64,000 nucleotides of DNA from VRUE01 sp963770315 (GTDB lineage: Bacteria; Actinomycetota; Thermoleophilia; Solirubrobacterales; 70-9), in the NCBI GenBank assembly GCA_963770315.1, contig CAVYPC010000002.1, positions 2,170,001-2,234,000 on the forward strand, written 5' to 3'. The translations under genes were made by a program, and so were the position numbers. The notes below the pieces were generated by a model. It was given only the letters and a program-made list of their open reading frames with translations. It was not told where the DNA came from and searched no databases. Shown piece after piece: positions 56,432 to 64,000 of this stretch. Position 1 is the first letter of the stretch; every line of letters begins with the position of its first letter.

Positions 56432-57619
56432 ATGGCCCACAACAACGGCAGCGGGACCGCGATCGTCATCGTCGGCGGAGGCCTCGCCGGCCTCACCGCG
56501 GCGATCGCCTGCGCGGAAGGCGGCAGCAGGGTGCGGCTGCTGGAGGCCCATAAAGAGCTCGGCGGGCGCGCCCGCAGCACCGGCGGCCCCTACAAGGCCA
56601 ACCTCGGCCCCCATGTCATCTACAAGGACGGCGGCTTCTGGGATTGGCTGACGGAGCGCGACCTGCTGCCCCCATACGCGGGGCCACCGCTATCGGGAAT
56701 CCGTTTCCGCTGGCAGGGAGCCGCGCGCCGGATCCCCCCGCTGGCCACCGTGCCCTCGGTGCTGCGTCTGCGCGGGCGCGAAGCCCCGGTCGACGTCGAC
56801 TTCCGCAGCTGGGTCGCCGCCCACAGCGACGAGCGAACCGCCGAGATGCTCTCCGCGGCCGCCGGCGTTTACACCTTCCACCACGATCCGGGGGAGCTGT
56901 CCGCCGCCTTCGTCTGGAAGCACTCGGTCCGGGTCCTGCTCAGCCCGCCGCCCACCGCGCGCTACCTGATCGGCGGCTGGAGCGCTCTGGTGGGCTCGCT
57001 CGAAAGGCGGGTGCGGCAGCTCGGCGTCGAAGTCGAGACCGAGCACCCCGTCGACGCGGTGCCAGAGGCGCCGACGATCGTCGCCACGGAGCTCGACCGC
57101 GCCCGCGCCCTGCTCGGCGACGACTCGCTCGAGTGGCCCGGCGGCAATACCGTCTGCATCGACCTCGCCCTCACCCGCCGCCGCGGCGACCCGTTCGTCG
57201 TCTCCGACCTCGACGAGGCCGGCTGGGTCGAGCGCTTCAGCGCCCCCGACCCGTCGCTGGCCCCGGCGGGCGAGGAGCTCGTCCAGGCGCAGATGCCGGT
57301 GCGACCCGGCGAGAGCACCGAGCAGGCGGCATTGCGCCTCGACCGGCTCCTCGACGTCTCGCTTCCCGACTGGCGCGAGCGCGAGACCTGGCGGCGGCGG
57401 CAGACGATGGTCGCCCGCACCGGGCCGCTCGACTACCCGGGCCAGAGCTGGCGCGACCGCCCGGCGATCGACCGCGGCGACGGTGTGTTCCTCGCCGGCG
57501 ACATGGCCGCTGCCCCCGGGCTCCTCTCCGAGGTCTCCTGGGCGAGCGGGGTCGAGGCCGCGCGGCTGGCGCTGGTGGCGGCGAAGAGCGGTCAGCCCCA
57601 GCTGCGCCGGGTGGCCTGA
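56432..57619 (+). CDS. FAD-dependent oxidoreductase (phytoene desaturase/amine oxidase-like)
   Basis: 395 residues. Dinucleotide fold IVIVGGGLAGLTAAIACAEGGSRVRLLEAHKELGGRARS at 11-49 and the C-terminal FAD segment VFLAGDMAAAPGLLSEVSWASGVEAARLAL. The family covers carotenoid desaturases, protoporphyrinogen oxidases and amine oxidases; the substrate is not readable. GGAGG precedes the ATG. Divergent from MocR and convergent (1-bp gap) with a DsbA-like gene. Confidence 0.86.
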   Translation: MAHNNGSGTAIVIVGGGLAGLTAAIACAEGGSRVRLLEAHKELGGRARSTGGPYKANLGPHVIYKDGGFWDWLTERDLLPPYAGPPLSGIRFRWQGAARRIPPLATVPSVLRLRGREAPVDVDFRSWVAAHSDERTAEMLSAAAGVYTFHHDPGELSAAFVWKHSVRVLLSPPPTARYLIGGWSALVGSLERRVRQLGVEVETEHPVDAVPEAPTIVATELDRARALLGDDSLEWPGGNTVCIDLALTRRRGDPFVVSDLDEAGWVERFSAPDPSLAPAGEELVQAQMPVRPGESTEQAALRLDRLLDVSLPDWRERETWRRRQTMVARTGPLDYPGQSWRDRPAIDRGDGVFLAGDMAAAPGLLSEVSWASGVEAARLALVAAKSGQPQLRRVA

Positions 57620-57620
57620 C

Positions 57621-58418
57621 TCAACTCACCGCTTCGATCGCCCGTTCGACCTGAGCGAGGCCGGGGCCGTCCTGGAGCGTGCGAGTACCGCCGGGGCCGC
57701 TGACGATCATCGCCTGGCCGGCGCGTATGCCGAGGTTCATCCCCAGGTCTTCGTAGCCTTCGAGCTTCGTCGCGATCGCCCCCCCGGAGCCGCCCTGGCT
57801 GTCGAGGTATTCCTGCCATTCGGGCACGTCCAGTTCGCCGATCGAGCCGGCCAGTGAGGCCATGAACTCGTTGTCGATCCCGAATCGCTGCGCCTCGGCC
57901 TGGTTGCGGAAGAAGAGGTAGGTGTACTGCCAGCCATAGCCCTGCTGCGCCGCCGCCTCGGCGCCGAAGAAGCCGAGCTCGAGCGGGTTCTCGGCGACCG
58001 AGTAGTGGCGCAGCAACAGCTTCACCGCTCCCGGCCGTACGTAGCCTTCGACCAATCCGGGAATCGTGTCGAGGAAGTCGGCGCGGCAGTTCCCGCACTG
58101 AAGGTCGTTGAAGACCTGGATCGCGACCGGCGCATCGCCGGAGCCGAGCCGGTCCCCTTCCTGGGGGATGCCGCCGAAGAGCTCCTGGGCGTCGGAGATG
58201 CCTTCGACGCTGACCACGTCGCGACCCGCCTCCCTGGTCGCTATCTGGACGACCGCATAGCCGAGCGCGGCCAGCGTCAGGCCGAGCACAAGGATCACCC
58301 AGAGCCGGCCCCGCCGGGGAATCGGAGTGGCGGCGACTTCGGACACCGCTGCATTATCGCGACCGCGAAGCTCGAACCCTTCGATCTTCCGCAAAGAGCG
58401 GCCGGATTCGGTTGACAC
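57621..58418 (-). CDS. Membrane-anchored DsbA-like thioredoxin-fold protein
   Basis: 265 residues. A single TM anchor near 38-60 (RLWVILVLGLTLAALGYAVVQIA) places the rest outside the cell. The thioredoxin fold carries a C-x2-C site in FNDLQCGNCRADFLDTIPGL and a helical insertion of the DsbA/BdbD type (FFGAEAAAQQGYGWQYTYLFFRNQ). It likely forms or isomerises disulfides in exported proteins. GTG 58418 is used; GTG 58346 would still keep the anchor. Confidence 0.84.
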   Translation of the reverse strand: MSTESGRSLRKIEGFELRGRDNAAVSEVAATPIPRRGRLWVILVLGLTLAALGYAVVQIATREAGRDVVSVEGISDAQELFGGIPQEGDRLGSGDAPVAIQVFNDLQCGNCRADFLDTIPGLVEGYVRPGAVKLLLRHYSVAENPLELGFFGAEAAAQQGYGWQYTYLFFRNQAEAQRFGIDNEFMASLAGSIGELDVPEWQEYLDSQGGSGGAIATKLEGYEDLGMNLGIRAGQAMIVSGPGGTRTLQDGPGLAQVERAIEAVS

Positions 58419-58476
58419 GTCCGCCCAGCGGGGTAAGACTTGACGTACCCGATTTCAACTACCTGGGAGGTCCGCC

Positions 58477-58662
58477 GTGGCCAATCATCTCACCCCGTCC
58501 GAGCTTGCCGACGAGCTGCGCATGAAACGGCAGGAGGTGATCGGCAAATGCGTCGAGATGCATGTCCCGATCTTCCACGGCCGTATCGACAAGTCGCTCT
58601 TCCAGACCTCGTTGCGGCAGACCTCTGAACAGCGGCAGCGGCAGGGCGCACCCACCGCATAG
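58477..58662 (+). CDS. Small IF2_N-like protein
   Basis: 61 residues from GTG 58477 with GGGAGG upstream. LTPSELADELRMKRQEVIGKCVEMHVPIFHGRIDKSLF resembles the small helical IF2_N domain (elements of the form LA-ELGV-S-EVI-KL-ELGI-V) found at the N terminus of translation factor IF-2, here standing alone. A nucleic-acid-binding role is a guess. It lies 32 bp upstream of the acyl-CoA synthetase and is probably co-transcribed. Confidence 0.65.
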   Translation: MANHLTPSELADELRMKRQEVIGKCVEMHVPIFHGRIDKSLFQTSLRQTSEQRQRQGAPTA

Positions 58663-58694
58663 CACTGCGGTAACCGTCCACTAGACTCCCCGCG

Positions 58695-60476
58695 GTGGAG
58701 GAGCGGGGAACCAAATCGGCCACGCTCGCGGACCTGCTTCCGCGTGCCGCACGGCTTTACGGCAGCGCTCCGGCGATCCGGTTCAAAGACGGTGACGAGT
58801 GGGTCACGCGCAGCTTCCTCGAGGTCGAGGAGACGGTCCGCGAACTGGCCCTCGGCCTGGTCGACCTGGGCGTCGGCAAGGGCGACAAGGTCTCGATTCT
58901 CGCCAACACCCGCCCCGAGTGGACCTACCTCGACTTCGCCGCGCTCTCGATCGGTGCCACGGTGGTCCCGATCTACCAGACCAACTCGCCGGAGGAGTGC
59001 CAGTACGTGCTGGAGAACTCCGATGCCAAGGTCGTCGTGGTCGAGGACGACGAGCAGCTGGAGAAGATCCGCACGGTGCGCGACCAGCTGCCGCTGCTCG
59101 AGCAGGTCGTGCGGATGACCGGTGCCAGCGATGACGCGATCTCGATCGATGACCTCGCCTCGCGCGGCGGCCAGGATGCCGAGGAGTGGGAGCGGCACTG
59201 GCAGGCGGTAACTCAGGAGGACATCTGCACCTTCATCTACACGTCGGGAACCACCGGCCCGCCCAAGGGCTGCGTGATCTCCCACGGCAACTACCGGGCG
59301 ATGCTCGACATGGTCAACGAGACCAGCGTGATCGAAGGCGAAGACGTCACCTACCTCTACCTCCCCCTCGCCCACTCTTTCGCCCTGCTGATCCAGCTCG
59401 GCAGCTTCGACCTCGGCGCGACGCTCGCCTACTGGGAGCGCGACCCGCTGAAGATCATGCCCAACCTGGCCGAGCTGAAACCGACCTACTTCCCCTCGGT
59501 GCCGCGGATCTTCGAGAAGATTTACACCCTCGCGACCAGCAGCATGGAAAAAGAGGGCGGGCTCAAAAAGGCGATTTTCGACTGGTCGATCCGGGTCGGG
59601 GGCAAGATGCGCGAGGTCGAGCGGTCCGGCCGCAGCCCGGGCTTCCTGCTGCGCAAGCGCTACGAATTCGCCGACAAGCAGGTTCTCTCGAAAATTCGCG
59701 GCCTGTTCGGCGGCAAGCTGCGACTCGCAGTCTCCGGCGCCGCTCCGATCAGCCCCGAGATCCTGCGCTTCTTCGACGCCGCGGGCGTGCTCGTGCTCGA
59801 GGGCTGGGGGATGACCGAGACCTCGACCGCGGCGACGATCTCCTCGCCCGATGCCTTCAAGATCGGCACGATCGGCAAACCCTTCCCGGGCTGCGAGATC
59901 AAGATCGCCGAGGACGGCGAGATCCTGGTCAAGGGCCCCAACGTCTTCCAGGGCTACTACAAGAACGAGGAGGCGACCCGCGAGACGATCGTCAACGGCT
60001 GGCTCCATACCGGCGATCTCGGCACGATCGACGCGGAGGGCTTCATCACGATCACCGGGCGCAAAAAGGACATCATCATCACCGCCGGCGGCAAGAACAT
60101 CACCCCGGCCAACCTCGAGAACGAAATCAAGCAGCACCCGCTCGTCTCGCAGTGCGTCGTGGTCGGCGACCGCCGGCCTTACCTCGTTGCGCTGGTCACC
60201 CTCGACCCCGAAGAAGCGGCTGCCTACGCGAAGGAGCACGGGCTGCCGGAGGATCCCGCGCAGCTTGCCTCCAACGGCGCGGTGCGCGAGGCGATCGAGG
60301 CCCACCTGGCCAAGGTCAACGAGAAATTCGCCCGGGTCGAGCAGGTCAAGAAGATCGCGATCCTCCCCCACGACCTTTCGCAGGAGAACGGCGAGCTGAC
60401 GCCGACGCTCAAGGTCAAGCGGGCGGTCGTCGCGCAGAAGCACGAACCGGAGATCGAGAAGCTCTACGCGAGCTAA
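58695..60476 (+). CDS. Long-chain acyl-CoA synthetase (AMP-forming)
   Basis: 593 residues from GTG 58695. ANL superfamily motifs in order: FIYTSGTTGPPKGC (P-loop), SFALLIQLGSF, VSGAAPIS, EGWGMTETS, NGWLHTGDLGTIDAEGF, ITGRKKDIIITAGGKNITP and the C-terminal Lys region NGELTPTLKVKR. It activates long fatty acids to acyl-CoA for the dehydrogenase/hydratase genes of the window. It resembles mycobacterial FadD15-like proteins. Convergent with the patatin gene (4-bp overlap). Confidence 0.93.
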   Translation: MEERGTKSATLADLLPRAARLYGSAPAIRFKDGDEWVTRSFLEVEETVRELALGLVDLGVGKGDKVSILANTRPEWTYLDFAALSIGATVVPIYQTNSPEECQYVLENSDAKVVVVEDDEQLEKIRTVRDQLPLLEQVVRMTGASDDAISIDDLASRGGQDAEEWERHWQAVTQEDICTFIYTSGTTGPPKGCVISHGNYRAMLDMVNETSVIEGEDVTYLYLPLAHSFALLIQLGSFDLGATLAYWERDPLKIMPNLAELKPTYFPSVPRIFEKIYTLATSSMEKEGGLKKAIFDWSIRVGGKMREVERSGRSPGFLLRKRYEFADKQVLSKIRGLFGGKLRLAVSGAAPISPEILRFFDAAGVLVLEGWGMTETSTAATISSPDAFKIGTIGKPFPGCEIKIAEDGEILVKGPNVFQGYYKNEEATRETIVNGWLHTGDLGTIDAEGFITITGRKKDIIITAGGKNITPANLENEIKQHPLVSQCVVVGDRRPYLVALVTLDPEEAAAYAKEHGLPEDPAQLASNGAVREAIEAHLAKVNEKFARVEQVKKIAILPHDLSQENGELTPTLKVKRAVVAQKHEPEIEKLYAS

Positions 60477-61720
60477 GAGGCTTCGCCGGGGAGCAGCGCA
60501 GCGGTGGTCTGCTCGAGCACCCGGCGCCAGGCCGAGGCCTGCTCGGGCTCCTCTTCGGAGGCGCGCTCGACCGCACGGCGCACCCGGCGCTCGGAAATCT
60601 CGAGCCCGTGGCGCTCGGCGATCTCCTTGTAGCGATCGTAGTCCTGGGCGAGGGTCGCGGTGACCGACTCGAAGCCGTGGCGGGCGATCTGCAGCCGCCG
60701 CGAATAGTCCATGATCGGCGTCCCGAACATCAGCTCGTCGTTGGGCTCGGGCTCGACCAGGATGATGTCGACGCCCGGGTACTTCTCCTCCCACTGAGCC
60801 ACCGCCTCGTGCAGCCGCGCGTGGGCGATCAGCCGGAAGGCCTGGTTGGCGATCGCCGGCAAGCCCATGTCGGCGACCCGCCGCACGCGCGTCCCGAAAA
60901 CGGTCGGGATGGTCTGCTCGAAGTCGTTGACGTAGGGCACGAGCGGGTTCACGACGACGATGAACTTCGCCCCCTTCTCGACCGCGATGTCGACGTTGGT
61001 GGTCGAGCGGATGCCGCCGTCGACCAGCTGGCGACCCTTCATGTCGACCGGCTTGTAGACGATCGGCAGCGCGGTCGAGCACTCGATCGCCTTCGAGATC
61101 GGCACGTCGTCCCAACCCTGCTCGCCGAAGACGAGGCGCTCGCAGGTGTCGAGGTCGGTCGCCGTCAGGTACAGCTCTTTGTCGAGCTGGCGGAAGTCGT
61201 TTATGCGGCCGGCCTCAGCCAGCGACTGCTCGACGTAGTCGGCGATTCCACGGCCCGAGTAGATGCCGGTCGGCAGCGCCTCCGCCAGCCCGACGACGAC
61301 GTCCATCGCCGAGAAGTCGCCCATCTGGATCAGCCGTCGCAGCAATTCACCCGTGCGCAGCGGCAGCAGCGCGGCTTTCTGCAGAAAGCCCAGGTAGTTG
61401 AACCTCAGCACCTTGTCGAGGTCGAGGTCGTCGAGGTCCGATGGCACCCGGTCGTTGATCACCTGCATCATTTCGTCGGGGGTGACGCCGTTGGCCAGCA
61501 TCGTGGCGACGAAGGAGCCGGCGCTGGTGCCGACGTAGACGTCGAAGTTGTTGACCGTGCTGTTGACCGCGAGCAGGTCGAGCGCGCGCAGCGCGCCGAT
61601 CTCATAGACACCACCGGTGAAGCCGCCGCCACCGAGCACCAGGGCCGTCTTCGACGGGCGCTTGCGGCCTTTGCCGCGTTTGCGCCGGGTTGGGGCCTCG
61701 ATGTCTACGACCTTGCCCAT
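60473..61720 (-). CDS. Patatin-like phospholipase
   Basis: 415 residues. ALVLGGGGFTGGVYEIGALRAL (oxyanion loop), VGTSAGSFVA (nucleophile Ser in GxSxG) and LVDGGIRSTTN (catalytic Asp in DGG) give the Ser-Asp dyad. It hydrolyses acyl chains from membrane lipids, which the neighbouring acyl-CoA synthetase could activate. ATG 61720 is used; GTG 61726 is directly upstream. GATAAT 8 nt before the ATG suggests a leaderless or near-leaderless transcript. Confidence 0.9.
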   Translation of the reverse strand: MGKVVDIEAPTRRKRGKGRKRPSKTALVLGGGGFTGGVYEIGALRALDLLAVNSTVNNFDVYVGTSAGSFVATMLANGVTPDEMMQVINDRVPSDLDDLDLDKVLRFNYLGFLQKAALLPLRTGELLRRLIQMGDFSAMDVVVGLAEALPTGIYSGRGIADYVEQSLAEAGRINDFRQLDKELYLTATDLDTCERLVFGEQGWDDVPISKAIECSTALPIVYKPVDMKGRQLVDGGIRSTTNVDIAVEKGAKFIVVVNPLVPYVNDFEQTIPTVFGTRVRRVADMGLPAIANQAFRLIAHARLHEAVAQWEEKYPGVDIILVEPEPNDELMFGTPIMDYSRRLQIARHGFESVTATLAQDYDRYKEIAERHGLEISERRVRRAVERASEEEPEQASAWRRVLEQTTAALLPGEAS

Positions 61721-61758
61721 AAACACGGATTATCCCAGGTCGGGCAGGCAGGTTGGCA

Positions 61759-61879
61759 GGGGTGGGCAGGGGGTGTCCGCGCGTTGCTGGGTTTTTCGCC
61801 AGGCTAGCCCGCCGCTCTCGCTGAGTTGGTGGGGCGAAAAGGGGACGCCGCTGCCGCGTGGACACCCCCTACCCACCCC
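61759..61879. repeat. Nested foldback in the patatin/dacB intergenic region
   Basis: Arms 61759-61778 and 61860-61879 are inversely complementary over 20 bp with one mismatch, around an 81-nt centre. Inside, TTTTCGCC (61793-61800) pairs with GGCGAAAA (61833-61840), enclosing the palindrome GGCTAGCC. The left arm is followed upstream by several GGCAGG repeats. It is not similar in sequence to the elements at 46 kb. Confidence 0.7.
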
Positions 61880-61930
61880 AGTCAGCCGTGAACGCCGCTA
61901 CCTTGCTTTGTTCTCGTGTTGCTACTTGGG

Positions 61931-63166
61931 ATGAGACGAGCTTCGATTCTCCTCGCCGCTGTTGTCGTCTTGGCGCTGCTGCCGAGCGCTGCTCTGGCGA
62001 CGAGCAAAAGCTGCCAGCAGATGCGGGAACGGCTGGTCTATGGGGGCGGGACGGCGAGTGGGCTTTACGTCGTCGACGCGGCGAGCGGTAAGGCGGTTTG
62101 CGCGCGGGCGGCCAAGCGGCCGCGATCGCTGGCTTCGAACACGAAGCTGTTCACGACGTCGACCGCCCTCTCCCGCTTCGGCCCCGACTACCGGATCGCG
62201 ACGAGGCTGCTCTCGGACGGGAAGATCGGCTTCGACGGCACCCTCCATGGCAGCCTCTACCTGCAGGGCGCCGGCGACCCCGCGCTTGGGGTGCCCTCCT
62301 TCTACGACCGCTACGTCGGCCTCGGCACCAACCTGCTCGAACTGGCGGCCCAGCTCCATGCCGACGGGGTCCGCGCCGTCACCGGGCGGCTCTACGCCGA
62401 CGACAGCGTCTTCGACCGCCTGCGCGGGGTCGCCGACTCGGGCTATGCGACCAGCCCCTACATCGGCCCCCTCTCGGGCCTCTCCTTCGACTCCGGCTAC
62501 CGCGGCTCGATCGCCGAAGGCTTCGCCTCGGACCCGGCGACGCTGGCCGGCACCAAACTGGCCACCGCGCTGCGAGCCTCCGGCATCGCGATCCGCACGC
62601 AGGTCGCCCGCGCCGCCACCCCGGCCGGGGCCGAGACGCTGGCCACGGTGCGCTCGCCGACGATGTCGCAGCTGGTCGAAGCCACCGACGTCTACTCCAA
62701 CAACTTCTTCGCCGAGATGCTCGTCAAGCTGCTCGGCGCCAACTTCGGCGGCGGCGGCACGACCGCCGCCGGTACCGGGGTGGTCGAGCGATTCGCCCGC
62801 GGCCACGGCTCGGGGATCCACGCCGTCGACGGCTCCGGCCTGACCCGCGGCAACCGCGCCTCCCCGGCGCAGGTGGTTGGGCTATTGCAGGCGATGCACC
62901 AGGAACCCGTCGGCGACGAATTCATCCAGGACCTGGCGCTAGCCGGTCACGAAGGGACCGTCGCCGACCGCATGCACGGCACCGCCGCCTATGGCCGCTG
63001 CCGCACCAAGACCGGCACCCTGACCGGCGTCAGCGCCCTCTCCGGCTACTGCTTCAACCGCAGCGGCAGGACGATGATCTTCTCGATCCTGATGGGCAGC
63101 GTCAGCGACCTCTCCTTAGCTCACTATGAGCAAGACAAGATCGCCGCCGCGGTCGCCTCTTACTGA
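61931..63166 (+). CDS. dacB: D-alanyl-D-alanine carboxypeptidase/endopeptidase (PBP4/DacB type)
   Basis: 411 residues from ATG 61931 (GTG 61916 also open). A signal peptide (MRRASILLAAVVVLALLPSAALA) is followed by penicillin-binding motifs: SLASNTKLFTT (SxxK), YSNNFFAEML (SxN) and CRTKTGTLTGVSALSGY (KTG). The S13 peptidase family trims or cleaves peptidoglycan cross-links outside the membrane. Its 3' end overlaps ligA by 7 bp (convergent). Confidence 0.92.
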   Translation: MRRASILLAAVVVLALLPSAALATSKSCQQMRERLVYGGGTASGLYVVDAASGKAVCARAAKRPRSLASNTKLFTTSTALSRFGPDYRIATRLLSDGKIGFDGTLHGSLYLQGAGDPALGVPSFYDRYVGLGTNLLELAAQLHADGVRAVTGRLYADDSVFDRLRGVADSGYATSPYIGPLSGLSFDSGYRGSIAEGFASDPATLAGTKLATALRASGIAIRTQVARAATPAGAETLATVRSPTMSQLVEATDVYSNNFFAEMLVKLLGANFGGGGTTAAGTGVVERFARGHGSGIHAVDGSGLTRGNRASPAQVVGLLQAMHQEPVGDEFIQDLALAGHEGTVADRMHGTAAYGRCRTKTGTLTGVSALSGYCFNRSGRTMIFSILMGSVSDLSLAHYEQDKIAAAVASY

Positions 63167-64000
63167 GAGCCCGGCGCCAGCAGCTTCCGCAGGCCGGCTT
63201 CGTCGAGGATCTCGGTCTCCAGCTTTTCCGCTTTGGCCAGCTTCGAGCCGGGGCTCTCGCCGGCGACGACGTAGTCGGTTTTCTTCGAGACCGAGTTGAC
63301 GACCTTGCCGCCGGCGGCCTTGATCGAGGCCGCCGCCTCCTCGCGGGTCAGCTCCGGCAGGGTGCCGGTCAGGACCAGGGTCCTGCCCTCCAGCGGGCCC
63401 CCCACGGCGCGCCGTTCGGAGGCGTCCGCCTCCAGCCTCAATCCCTTCTCACGCAGCTTCTCGACCAGCCGCCAGGTCGGCTCGTCGGCAAGCGACTCGG
63501 CGATCTGCACCGCCATGATCGGCCCCACCCCCTCGACCTCCTCGATCGCCTCCGGGTCGGCCTCGTGCAGCGCCTCAATCGAGCCGAAGTGGTCAGCCAA
63601 AGCCTCCGCGGTGACGTAGCCGACGCCCGGCAGGCCTAGCGCGTAGAGGACCCGTTTGAAGGGCCGCGCGCGGGAGCCGTCGATCGCCGCCAACAGGTTG
63701 CGGGCGGAGACCTCGGCAAAGCGATCCATCCCCGTCAGCTGCTCCTCGCTCAGGTCGTAGATGTCGGCGACGTCGGCGATCAGGCCCTCTTCGAGGAAGC
63801 GCATCGCCTGCTTCTCCCCGAAGCCGTCGATGTCCATCGCCCCCTTGCTGACGAAGTGCTTGACGTGCTGGAAGGACTGGCCGGGACAGCCGGTGCGATT
63901 GGGGCAGATCGTGAACACGGCCCCCTCGGGCTTGACCGTCTCGGTGCCGCAGGCCGGGCACTTCTTCGGCGGCTTCGGTTTGCGCGGCCGGCCCTTGCGA
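63160..64000 (-). CDS. ligA: NAD-dependent DNA ligase, C-terminal part (5' end outside window)
   Basis: About 280 C-terminal residues. The four-Cys zinc finger (KKCPACGTET, then FTICPNRTGCPGQ), helix-hairpin-helix repeats (VLYALGLPGVGYVTAEALADHFG, IEEVEGVGPIMAVQIAESLAD) and a terminal BRCT domain (LEGRTLVLTGTLPELTREEAAASIKAAGGKVVNSVSKKTDYVVAGESPGSKLAKAEKL) define LigA. A Lys/Arg/Pro-rich stretch (RKGRPRKPKPPKK) just before the finger looks like a lineage-specific linker. It seals nicks during replication. Confidence 0.95.
   Translation of the reverse strand, partial: RKGRPRKPKPPKKCPACGTETVKPEGAVFTICPNRTGCPGQSFQHVKHFVSKGAMDIDGFGEKQAMRFLEEGLIADVADIYDLSEEQLTGMDRFAEVSARNLLAAIDGSRARPFKRVLYALGLPGVGYVTAEALADHFGSIEALHEADPEAIEEVEGVGPIMAVQIAESLADEPTWRLVEKLREKGLRLEADASERRAVGGPLEGRTLVLTGTLPELTREEAAASIKAAGGKVVNSVSKKTDYVVAGESPGSKLAKAEKLETEILDEAGLRKLLAPGSQ

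Overview
The window looks like a chromosomal segment of a high-GC actinobacterium, most likely a Thermoleophilia/Solirubrobacterales-type soil bacterium. This rests on very high GC with strong GC3 codon bias, frequent GTG/TTG starts, many TANNNT boxes 6-9 nt upstream of starts (leaderless-type promoters), a mycobacterial-style desaturase/ferredoxin-reductase pair, MocR and TetR regulators, and a SigB/SigF-type partner-switching cluster. No rRNA, CRISPR array or intact transposase was seen; there is one tRNA (Pro, CGG). The taxonomic call is inference from gene style.

Layout. 1-12.7 kb: lipid and CoA metabolism. It holds a TPR protein fragment, two SDR-type enzymes, an operon of BKACE, CaiB/racemase-like and MerR genes, then enoyl-CoA hydratase plus acyl-CoA carboxylase beta subunit divergent from an acyl-CoA dehydrogenase, a PhoX-like protein and a second acyl-CoA dehydrogenase. 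12.7-13.8 kb: a small accessory patch with a frameshifted PIN-like (DUF5615-like) remnant between direct repeats of the dehydrogenase 3' end, followed by an unusual winged-HTH/alkyltransferase-like protein behind an AT-rich palindrome. 13.8-28.7 kb: NTF2-like proteins, a secreted peptidoglycan amidase, GNAT, VOC, SixA, more SDRs, an MBL hydrolase, PlsC, GlpK/TetR divergent from an amidase, a cupin, a glycosyltransferase, a minimal biotin carrier protein, a hydratase, a 3-methyladenine glycosylase and a CHASE-like/GGDEF protein. 28.7-39.5 kb: NagZ-like hydrolase, bioB-bioF-bioD, MFS pump/MarR, desaturase/ferredoxin reductase, bioA and a Nudix hydrolase. Biotin made here would serve the carboxylase parts in the same window.

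39.5-50.3 kb: a DUF3137-like gene divergent from LemA, rubredoxin plus a GMC (ChoD-like) oxidase, superoxide dismutase, and a general-stress module. The module has a SigF-like sigma factor, an RsbW-like kinase with a second degenerate half, an RsbV-like STAS protein and a GAF-PP2C phosphatase, followed by stress-type genes (a PfpI-like protein with its core deleted, YihY, a ferritin-like protein). Between the STAS gene and the phosphatase operon lies a 474-bp non-coding region. It carries two inverted copies of a structured element that share a 31-nt core but sit in perfectly complementary outer arms of unrelated sequence. This is the most unusual signal in the window.

50.3-64 kb: tRNA-Pro(CGG) with a MazEF-type toxin-antitoxin pair directly downstream, a carbonic anhydrase/TetR/hydrolase-glycosyltransferase fusion operon, MocR divergent from an FAD oxidoreductase, a DsbA-like protein, a small IF2_N-like protein, an acyl-CoA synthetase, a patatin phospholipase, a second long foldback in an intergenic region, a DacB-type carboxypeptidase and the C-terminal part of LigA running off the end.
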